Assembly (NCBI GenBank): GCA_026987085.1 | Contig: JALSNH010000274.1 | Location: forward strand, 1 to 6,292 | DNA from: Aquificota bacterium | GTDB lineage: Bacteria; Aquificota; Aquificia; Aquificales; QOAS01 | DNA: 6,292 bases | Direction: 5' to 3' | Shown here: in pieces, positions 1 through 5,090 of the stretch | How the letters are laid out: each line of letters starts with the position of its first letter | Position numbering within the stretch: position 1 is the stretch's first letter | Notes under the pieces: generated by a model | What the model was told of the DNA's origin: nothing | The model's database searches: none | Seen by the model: the letters and a program-made list of their open reading frames with translations, nothing else | Translations under genes and position numbers: made by a program

Positions 1-1
1 A

Positions 2-466
2 CTTTTTAATCCCTTGAATTTTAATCCTGTTTCTTTTGAAGTCTATTTTGTAGGTATTCCCAAACTGCTTTAGAGGAATGCTTCTAAAATCGGATTTGAA
101 ATTTAGGTTACCAACTTTATAACCTTGTTTTTTTAGACTTTTAAGAGCTTTAAGATTACTTTTAATCCTTTCAATAATACCTTGCTTAATTTGGGAACCT
201 AAAACTTCAAGTTTTCTTTTTTCAAAACCGTTAGGGGTTTTTATTTCAACCTCTTTGAGTTTTTCCAATTTGGAGTTAAGCCTGTTTTTAAGGTCTGCAA
301 TGATAAAGTTATAAAACCATTTGGCTTCTAAAAAGAGCCTTTCCAAGGTTTTTAGATCGGTTTTTGAAAGGTTTTGGAGTTTAAGTTGGAAGATTTTGGG
401 AGTTTGGAGCTTGCGTTTTTCTTTGGTTTGTTTAAGGGTTTGCTTGATTTTTTCAGCTTTGGTCAT
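2..466 (-). CDS. tnpB: TnpB/OrfB-like protein of the IS200/IS605 family, N-terminal part (C-terminus beyond left edge)
   Basis: The minus strand reads open from an ATG at 466 to the window edge, giving 155 residues with no stop. The protein is very Lys-rich. Residues 24-56 (PKIFQLKLQNLSK..., LFLEAKWFYNFI) resemble the N-terminal region of IS605 OrfB proteins. Residues 122-154 (NFKSDFRSIPLKQF, then YKIDFKRNRIKIQGIKK) match the conserved stretch before the RuvC-like core of TnpB. TnpB proteins are RNA-guided DNA nucleases carried by IS200/IS605 transposons; the guide RNA usually overlaps the 3' end of the gene, which is not visible here. The catalytic D-E-D residues and zinc ribbon would also lie outside, so activity cannot be judged. 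A GGGAG ribosome-binding site lies nine bases before the ATG. The gene is visibly more AT-rich than nirA, as expected of a mobile gene. The family call is fairly secure; intactness is unknown. Confidence 0.8.
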   Translation of the reverse strand, partial: MTKAEKIKQTLKQTKEKRKLQTPKIFQLKLQNLSKTDLKTLERLFLEAKWFYNFIIADLKNRLNSKLEKLKEVEIKTPNGFEKRKLEVLGSQIKQGIIERIKSNLKALKSLKKQGYKVGNLNFKSDFRSIPLKQFGNTYKIDFKRNRIKIQGIKK

Positions 467-480
467 AACTCCAAACTCCC
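398..480. repeat. Perfect 12-bp inverted repeat bracketing the tnpB start
   Basis: GGGAGTTTGGAG at 398-409 and CTCCAAACTCCC at 469-480 are exact reverse complements, with 59 bases between them. In the tnpB transcript (minus strand) the upstream arm is the ribosome-binding region, ending two bases before the ATG. The downstream arm lies in codons 20-23 (Leu-Gln-Thr-Pro). The stem could be lengthened by a U-G and a U-A pair on the loop side. Folding would hide the Shine-Dalgarno sequence and hold the start codon at the base of the loop. Confidence 0.7.
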
Positions 481-507
481 TTAGATAAAGATTTTAAAAC
501 CTATCGG

Positions 508-550
508 ACGCCATTCATCCCCCCATCACAGATGGAGGGCTTTCTGGCGT
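508..550. repeat. IS-end-like imperfect hairpin
   Basis: Outer arms ACGCCA (508-513) and TGGCGT (545-550) are perfectly complementary. Inside them, CCC (519-521) pairs with GGG (537-539) and CCATC (523-527) pairs with GATGG (531-535), around an ACA loop. C522/A536 is a single mismatch, and five unpaired bases lie on each side (514-518 and 540-544). The C-rich stem flanked by ATTCAT and CTTTC resembles the subterminal hairpins of IS200/IS605 elements as I remember them (recall, not a search). It is followed by no U-run on the plus strand, so it is not a typical intrinsic terminator. An ATG at 532 within its 3' arm opens a spurious in-frame extension of nirA. Confidence 0.6.
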
Positions 551-572
551 GGTTTACTGTAAACCTTAAGGT
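551..572. repeat. Two overlapping palindromes beside the IS-end hairpin
   Basis: GGTTTACTGTAAACC (551-565) is a perfect 7+1+7 palindrome, and ACCTTAAGGT (563-572) is a perfect 10-base palindrome sharing its last three bases. They begin directly after the outer arm of the hairpin at 508-550. They could be an operator, part of the element end, or the target sequence into which the element inserted. No regulator can be assigned from sequence alone. Confidence 0.45.
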
Positions 573-593
573 ATTTGTTGGAACTTTCTTAAC

Positions 594-623
594 TTCCAAT
601 GCTTACAAATTTGTAGGTATATT
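594..623 (+). promoter_or_regulatory. Candidate sigma70-type promoter for the nirA operon
   Basis: TATATT (618-623) matches the -10 consensus at five of six positions. A poor -35-like TTCCAA (594-599) sits 18 bases upstream, so the promoter would probably need an activator. Transcription would begin near 630, giving a leader of about 45 bases before the ATG at 676. The palindrome TACAAATTTGTA occupies the spacer. Assigned by eye only. Confidence 0.35.
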
Positions 624-631
624 GGTCCAAT
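596..631. promoter_or_regulatory. Nested dyad, possible operator of the nirA operon
   Basis: TACAAATTTGTA (604-615) is a perfect 12-base palindrome. It is enclosed by CCAAT (596-600) and ATTGG (621-625), which are complementary and nearly concentric with it. A second perfect palindrome, ATTGGTCCAAT (621-631), starts with the right arm of the outer pair. Together they cover the proposed promoter, where a repressor or activator would bind. The sequence does not fit the FNR/CRP consensus TTGAT-N4-ATCAA, so I name no regulator. Confidence 0.4.
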
Positions 632-675
632 TTCAGTTCTTTTTTTTAAAAACTCCTGGTGAAATCTCTACAAAA

Positions 676-2376
676 ATGGCTTCCAAAAAAAACCGTATAG
701 AAGTGATTAAGGAAGAACTCCATCCTTTTGACGAAGAATTCAAAAGGCGAATGGAACAATACCTTGAGGAGGGAGATTACACCAAAATACCGCCGGACGA
801 CCTTGAAAGATTGAAGTGGTACGGAATTTTTTACCGTAAGGCGGTGCCGGGAACTTTTATGATAAGGATAAGAATTCCCGGAGGGCATTTAACCGCCCGT
901 CAGGCAAAAAGGGTGGCAGAGCTGGCCCAAAAATATGCCAAAGGAACCGTTGAGATTACCTCCCGTCAACAGTTTCAGATAAGGCACGTCCAACTAAAGG
1001 ATATAAAGGCAATTTTGGAGGGCCTCAACGAGGTTGGTATAACTACCTTACAAACCGGTATAGACAATGTTAGAAATATCGTTCAGGACCCGCTGGCCGG
1101 TTATTCTGAGGAAACGGTAATCGACACCTTGTCCTTTGTAAAGGCTATGACCGAGGCCATTTTGGGTAAAAAGGAATATGCCAACCTTCCTAGGAAATTC
1201 AATCCTGCAATAGTTGGAACGGTAAGGGATAACGTTAACGCCCTCTACAACGATTTTGCCCTGCTTGCGGCGGACAACGGTAAGGAGCTCGGTTTTAACC
1301 TTTACCTCGGTGGAAAGGTAGGTTCGGGGGGACCCGTTATCGGTTTCGATATGAACGTTTTTGTCCCGGCCGAGGTGGATAAGGTTGTCGACCTCTTTTT
1401 GGCGGTTATAAGGCTATATACCAAAAAGGGTTATAGGGATAACAGGAACAAAAATAGGCTCTACTTTTTAATTCGGGACCTTGGGGTGGAAAAGTTTAGG
1501 GAGCTCCTTGAGGAGGAGATAGGCTACAAACTTCAACCCAAAGGGTGGGACCTTGTTGAAAAGGAAGGCGAAAGGGAAGGAATTGTTAGGCAAAAGAGCC
1601 CAAAGGTTACAGGCTTTTTGGGAAAAGTTCTATCCGCCCTCGGTATTGAAAAGTCCAATTACTCCGTTTTGGCGGCCGTTCCGGCAGGAAAGCTCCCTGC
1701 GGAGGATTTAAAAACTTTTGCCGAACTCTCCGAAAGGTACGGAGATGGAACCTTGCGCCTTACTGTGTATCAAAACCTTTACATAGTAAACGTTCCGGAA
1801 GAGAACCTTTCGGAGCTCCTTTCGGAGGATATCTTTAGAAGGTATTCCACCTTAAGTGGAAACCACTTTTTTGCAAACCTTATAGCGTGTGCGGGTAGCG
1901 ATACCTGCCACTTTGGGGTTATAGAAAATAAGAGCGATGCGGTAAGGGTTGCCAAATACCTCTCCGAAAGGTTTATCCCCGAGGCGATGGTTGGTGCTTA
2001 CATAAAAAAGTACAACCTCGAGCCCGAATACCACGAACTGGACGAACTCCGTAAAAAGTTCACGCTAAATAAGCCTATAAGGATGCACTGGAGCGCCTGC
2101 AACAAAGGGTGTGGCGCCCACGGAAGTGCGGATATAGGTTTTGTAGGAACCAAACTTAGGGTGGACGGTAAGGTTGTCCTCGCGGTGGAGGTGTTTTTAG
2201 GAGGGAGCCACCACACCGAGGGTAAATCGGTGGGAAAGGTTCCTCTCGAAGGTTTGGAACAAAGGCTCGAAAACCTCCTTTGGTACTTTTTTGAAAACAG
2301 AAACCCCGACGAGGACTTTTTCCACTTTGTCCACCGGGTAGGTTTTGAAAAGTTAAAACCCTTCTTCGAGGTTTAG
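676..2376 (+). CDS. nirA: NirA-type siroheme/[4Fe-4S] nitrite reductase (ferredoxin-dependent type)
   Basis: This 566-residue protein has the duplicated architecture of the sulfite/nitrite reductase family. The first half carries the ferredoxin-like segment (PGTFMIRIRIPGG, 58-70), the cofactor-contact stretch ITSRQQFQIR (94-103) and TGIDNVRNIVQDPLAG (128-142). The second half carries the cluster and siroheme ligands as C-x5-C (Cys405, Cys411) and C-x3-C (Cys475, Cys479), followed by the NirA-like tail ADIGFVGTK. The family reduces nitrite to ammonium, or sulfite to sulfide, with six electrons in the cytoplasm. The neighbouring narK and siroheme genes favour nitrite. Length is normal. The frame stays open to an ATG at 532, but that start lies in an IS-like hairpin and adds a Phe-rich tail unlike the family. 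The 676 start begins just before the family-like NRIEVIKEELHPFD, though its GGTGA ribosome site is 13 bases away. Electron donor (ferredoxin or other) is inferred. Confidence 0.9.
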   Translation: MASKKNRIEVIKEELHPFDEEFKRRMEQYLEEGDYTKIPPDDLERLKWYGIFYRKAVPGTFMIRIRIPGGHLTARQAKRVAELAQKYAKGTVEITSRQQFQIRHVQLKDIKAILEGLNEVGITTLQTGIDNVRNIVQDPLAGYSEETVIDTLSFVKAMTEAILGKKEYANLPRKFNPAIVGTVRDNVNALYNDFALLAADNGKELGFNLYLGGKVGSGGPVIGFDMNVFVPAEVDKVVDLFLAVIRLYTKKGYRDNRNKNRLYFLIRDLGVEKFRELLEEEIGYKLQPKGWDLVEKEGEREGIVRQKSPKVTGFLGKVLSALGIEKSNYSVLAAVPAGKLPAEDLKTFAELSERYGDGTLRLTVYQNLYIVNVPEENLSELLSEDIFRRYSTLSGNHFFANLIACAGSDTCHFGVIENKSDAVRVAKYLSERFIPEAMVGAYIKKYNLEPEYHELDELRKKFTLNKPIRMHWSACNKGCGAHGSADIGFVGTKLRVDGKVVLAVEVFLGGSHHTEGKSVGKVPLEGLEQRLENLLWYFFENRNPDEDFFHFVHRVGFEKLKPFFEV

Positions 2377-2377
2377 T

Positions 2378-2956
2378 ATGCCTTACTTTCCCCTTTTTGT
2401 TGACTTAACAGATAAACGTATCCTCGTCGTGGGTGGTGGTAAGGTTGCCACCCACAAGGTAAAAAAACTCATTCAATTTGGGGCCAAAATAACGGTTGTT
2501 GCTCCCAAAGTGAGCAACGAATTAAAGAAGCTCCAAAAGGAGGGAAAAATCAAAATCAAACGGCGAAGGTTTCTTACCGGGGACCTGAAAAATAAAGACC
2601 TGATTGTGGTAGCAACAGACGATGTAAATCTCCAAAAGAGGATTTACAAACTTTGCACCAAAAAAAGGATACCTTGCAACACCGTCGATGTGCCCAAGTA
2701 CTGCTCCTTTATTTTCGGTTCCACAATCGTTAGGGGCGACCTTGTAGTTGCAATAACAACCTCGGGAAAGGCACCGGCCCTCTCAAAGGAGCTGAGAAAA
2801 TTCCTCGAAAGGGTGATTCCCGAAGATATCGATAAACTTTTGGAGGAGCTTTACCAGCTTAGAAAAAAACTTCCCAAAGGAACAAAAAGGCAGAAACTTT
2901 TAACAAAATTGGCAAAGGAATATTTCCAACGGCTGGAAACAAAAGGGGAAACCTAA
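2378..2956 (+). CDS. sirC: Siroheme synthase, precorrin-2 dehydrogenase (possibly also sirohydrochlorin ferrochelatase)
   Basis: The 192-residue protein matches the N-terminal CysG/Met8p/SirC module. It has an NAD-binding Rossmann start (RILVVGGGKVATHK, 14-27), a VATDD turn (78-82), NTVDVPKYCSFIFGS (101-115) and the ITTSGKAPALSKELR segment (126-140). Asp104 aligns with the Asp implicated in both activities of Salmonella CysG. The family oxidises precorrin-2 to sirohydrochlorin using NAD+. Met8p/CysG also insert Fe2+, whereas Bacillus SirC needs a separate chelatase. No sirB-like gene is visible here, so a bifunctional role is plausible but unproven. It lacks the methyltransferase domain of full CysG, which is supplied by the next gene. 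The start lies one base after the nirA stop with a GAGG ribosome site (2368-2371) inside the nirA end, so the two are probably translationally coupled. Confidence 0.88.
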   Translation: MPYFPLFVDLTDKRILVVGGGKVATHKVKKLIQFGAKITVVAPKVSNELKKLQKEGKIKIKRRRFLTGDLKNKDLIVVATDDVNLQKRIYKLCTKKRIPCNTVDVPKYCSFIFGSTIVRGDLVVAITTSGKAPALSKELRKFLERVIPEDIDKLLEELYQLRKKLPKGTKRQKLLTKLAKEYFQRLETKGET

Positions 2957-2963
2957 ACCTTAA

Positions 2964-3758
2964 ATGGAGATAGATTTAAAAATTCCCAAAAAGGATAGGC
3001 CGAAAGGAAAAGTTTACCTCGTGGGGGCGGGTCCCGGCTCTTTGGACCTTCTTACGGTAAAGGCTTACAAGCTCCTCCAAAAGGCGGAGGTTGTTCTATA
3101 CGATGCCCTTGTGGGTGAGGATATCTTGGAAATTATAAATCCAAAGGCGTTAAAAATATTTGTTGGAAAGAGGAGAGGCAACCACCATAAAAGGCAGGAA
3201 AAGATAAACCACCTTTTGGTTAAATACGCCTACGATTTTTCCACCGTGGTGAGATTAAAAGGTGGTGACCCCTTTATTTTCGGAAGGGGCGGGGAGGAGC
3301 TGTTATATCTGCTTGAGAGGGGCGTTGAAGTTGAAATTGTTCCCGGAGTTAGCTCCTTTTATTCTGCACCCGAGATGTTTGGTCTACCGTTAACATTTAG
3401 AGAAATTGCCCGCTCCTTTAAGGTTTTAACCGGCCACTCGATTGATGAGGATATCTGTTTGGAACCGCAAAGTGGAAAAGAAACTTTGGTATTCCTTATG
3501 GGGGTCCACAATAGAAGAAAAATCGCCCAAGTTTTGTTAAAAAAAGGTTGGAAACCTACAACGGGTGTCGCCTTTGTATCGAACGCCTACAGGGATAGCG
3601 AAAAGTTAACCCTCACCACTTTGGGGGAACTTGCCCAAAATCCACCCGAAGTGGAAACACCGGCCGTTATGGTGGTGGGGGAGGTGGTCAACCTCTACAG
3701 GGAAAAGATAAGACCAAAACTTCAAAAGGTTAAAAACGGTTCAAAAATTGAGGTTTAA
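2964..3758 (+). CDS. cobA: Uroporphyrinogen-III C-methyltransferase (SUMT)
   Basis: The 264-residue protein carries the classic SUMT signatures in order: the SAM-binding loop VYLVGAGPG (17-25), LLTVKAYKLLQKAEVVLYDALV (29-50), VGKRRGNHHKRQEKIN (67-82), RLKGGDPFIFGRGGEE (97-112), VPGVSS (126-131) and VLTGH (154-158). SUMT methylates uroporphyrinogen III at C2 and C7 with S-adenosylmethionine to make precorrin-2, the first committed step toward siroheme and cobalamin. Length is typical for a single-domain enzyme, with no fused HemD. It starts seven bases after the sirC stop in the same operon, so its product passes directly to that enzyme and then to NirA. The nearest purine-rich site (AGGGGA, 2944-2949) is 14 bases from the ATG, which is weak; re-initiation from the upstream gene is likely. 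A cobalamin role cannot be excluded. Confidence 0.92.
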   Translation: MEIDLKIPKKDRPKGKVYLVGAGPGSLDLLTVKAYKLLQKAEVVLYDALVGEDILEIINPKALKIFVGKRRGNHHKRQEKINHLLVKYAYDFSTVVRLKGGDPFIFGRGGEELLYLLERGVEVEIVPGVSSFYSAPEMFGLPLTFREIARSFKVLTGHSIDEDICLEPQSGKETLVFLMGVHNRRKIAQVLLKKGWKPTTGVAFVSNAYRDSEKLTLTTLGELAQNPPEVETPAVMVVGEVVNLYREKIRPKLQKVKNGSKIEV

Positions 3759-4954
3759 AATAGCGTTCCGAATCTGTAGGTAATCATAAACCAAAACTTT
3801 ACCGTTTTCCTGTTGTAAGGAGCGGAGCCCCCACTATGGGAGGGCCTGTAGTAAGCCCCCTTTAACAAAAGGGAAAGGTTTTTAATTGGCAAAATTTTAT
3901 AGAGGGCGTCCCATTCGTGCCCGAACTTTTTTGTTCCATTTGGCAAATTTTTGGTGGAGCGGAAGTTGTGGTAAAAAATAGCGAAAGTTCCCTTTAAGGG
4001 CTTTAGAGTGAGGCCTCCGTAGATATCTTTTAGACCGTAGCTGTTTTTGGCGGCGGTATATTTCAAGAATACATCGCTCCAGCCGTTAAATTTGTGAAGG
4101 GTAGCCAACGGGGTAATAAAGTTTTTTCCAAAATATTCGTATCCAACAACAGGTGCGGGTGAAAGGGGAACAATCCTCTTAAGGTTGGCCTTTAAAAATC
4201 CGTGCCAATATAGGGAATTATCGGAAACCACCTTATTGTGTTGATGGGCGTACTCTAAATGAACCTTTACAGGTTTAAAACCGATTTCACCGAAACCTCC
4301 GAAGGTTTCCGAATTTTTGTTCAAATTTAGGTAGTAAGCTGCCAATTTAATACCTTTGCAAGGTTTTAAAGTCAAATTAACAACCGGAGAGTAGTTTATA
4401 GGCTCGCTCCTTTTAAAGGGCTTCGTGGAAAGTTTATTTAAAACCCCTTGGCGGTCAAAAAGGTAGTAAAAGTCCAACTTTGCAACCTTTAGGGGAACGA
4501 TGCCTACCTTTACCGCATCGAAGGTTTGGGGCATCTGCCTCCAATCGACCGAACCTACAAACCTTTGGTTGTTAATGTTTACACGAAACCTTCCAAGTTT
4601 AAGATTTAGAAAGTTCCACCTGTAGGAAACCGATAGTTCGGTAATCCTTAAACGGTTCTCCTCCGCAACAAATTCGTAATACTTCTTTTGTGGTGAAAAA
4701 TGGTCGTATAAAACCCCCACACCGGTTAGCTCGGTTGTGAATTTTAAACCTTTTAAAGGGGTTATTTGAACTTTAGGAGCGACCCTAACGGTGAAAGCGT
4801 TGGCTGTTTTTAACCCATTGTTTTCTATATCCACATACTCCCAACGGGGTCTCAATAAAAGGTCGAATTTTCCTAAATGGTTTCCATTTAAATCCGCACC
4901 GTAAGAGATTAGCCCTGCAAAAAATGAAAGGGAAAGAAACAACCTTTTTGCCAT
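3755..4954 (-). CDS. Outer-membrane beta-barrel protein, alginate-export-like (putative porin)
   Basis: From the ATG at 4954 the product is 399 residues. MAKR followed by LFLSLSFFAGLISYGA is a likely Sec signal peptide, cleaved near residues 19-20. The mature part alternates hydrophobic and polar residues in short amphipathic strands and ends in Phe, as outer-membrane barrels do. NNQRFVGSVDWRQMPQTFDAV (128-148, conserved Asn-Gln-Arg, Trp-Arg-Gln, Thr-Phe-Asp), FITPLATLHKFNGWSDVF (279-296) and GHEWDALYKI (345-354) resemble conserved parts of the alginate-export barrel family. Many such proteins have no link to alginate. The divergent narK suggests a pore for nitrate, nitrite or another small anion (inference). 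The frame extends to an ATG at 5089, but those 45 residues are basic, would bury the signal peptide and would reach the narK start. No clear ribosome-binding site precedes 4954. The stop overlaps that of cobA. Confidence 0.75.
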   Translation of the reverse strand: MAKRLFLSLSFFAGLISYGADLNGNHLGKFDLLLRPRWEYVDIENNGLKTANAFTVRVAPKVQITPLKGLKFTTELTGVGVLYDHFSPQKKYYEFVAEENRLRITELSVSYRWNFLNLKLGRFRVNINNQRFVGSVDWRQMPQTFDAVKVGIVPLKVAKLDFYYLFDRQGVLNKLSTKPFKRSEPINYSPVVNLTLKPCKGIKLAAYYLNLNKNSETFGGFGEIGFKPVKVHLEYAHQHNKVVSDNSLYWHGFLKANLKRIVPLSPAPVVGYEYFGKNFITPLATLHKFNGWSDVFLKYTAAKNSYGLKDIYGGLTLKPLKGTFAIFYHNFRSTKNLPNGTKKFGHEWDALYKILPIKNLSLLLKGAYYRPSHSGGSAPYNRKTVKFWFMITYRFGTLF

Positions 4955-5090
4955 AATAGGGGCTTTTTCTAAAAGGATACCCTGCAGCGTTAGTTTGTTT
5001 TGACCGACCAAAGTGGGAAATTTTTTAACACCTTTGTAAGTTTCTTCTTTCCTGCAGCTCCTCCAAGGTTTGGAACTTTTTATAACCATT
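4955..5090. promoter_or_regulatory. Divergent control region between the barrel gene and narK
   Basis: This 136-bp stretch separates two divergently transcribed genes and must hold both promoters. It contains two direct copies of CCTGCAGC (4981-4988 and 5051-5058), exactly 70 bases apart, a palindrome TCCAA-GGT-TTGGA (5062-5074), and an imperfect dyad with TTTG and CAAA ends at 4999-5012. No strong Shine-Dalgarno sequence is seen before either start codon. No promoter for the minus-strand gene stood out. Confidence 0.5.
5000..5029 (+). promoter_or_regulatory. Candidate promoter of narK
   Basis: TTGACC (5000-5005) matches five of six -35 consensus bases. At an 18-base spacing, TTTAAC (5024-5029) matches four of six -10 bases. 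This would give a leader of about 55 bases. The -35 box overlaps the imperfect dyad at 4999-5012, so a bound regulator could compete with or recruit polymerase there. Confidence 0.35.

Larger units (their letters stand above)
1..550 (-). mobile_element. Partial IS200/IS605-type element (tnpB end plus terminal-type hairpin)
   Basis: The tnpB-like reading frame and an imperfect hairpin at 508-550 together suggest one end of an IS200/IS605 element. These elements lack terminal inverted repeats and target duplications; their ends carry imperfect hairpins recognised as single strands. The right boundary is approximate, because no empty site is available for comparison and the exact cleavage point cannot be read from one copy. 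The left end is outside the window. No tnpA transposase is visible, so this could be a tnpB-only element or a decayed one. The hairpin may instead belong to a different, adjacent element. Confidence 0.5.

Noticed and set aside
508..550. Hairpin read as a transcription terminator
   Set aside because: No T-run follows it on the plus strand, and on the minus strand the following bases (507 downward, CCGATAGG) are not U-rich. An IS-end hairpin explains it better.
646..888. Minus-strand 80-codon reading frame opposite the nirA start
   Set aside because: It overlaps conserved NirA N-terminal codons and the leader. The product is Phe-rich and looks like a shadow of A-rich codons.
1852..2216. Two minus-strand reading frames opposite the cluster-binding part of nirA
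   Set aside because: Antisense to conserved coding sequence, with no recognisable domain or ribosome-binding site.
4999..5012. FNR/CRP-type binding site upstream of narK
   Set aside because: Only the TTG and CAA ends match, and the half-site spacing differs from TTGAT-N4-ATCAA.
4955..5089. 45-residue N-terminal extension of the barrel protein from the ATG at 5089
   Set aside because: It would place the signal peptide internally, lacks a ribosome-binding site and abuts the narK start codon.
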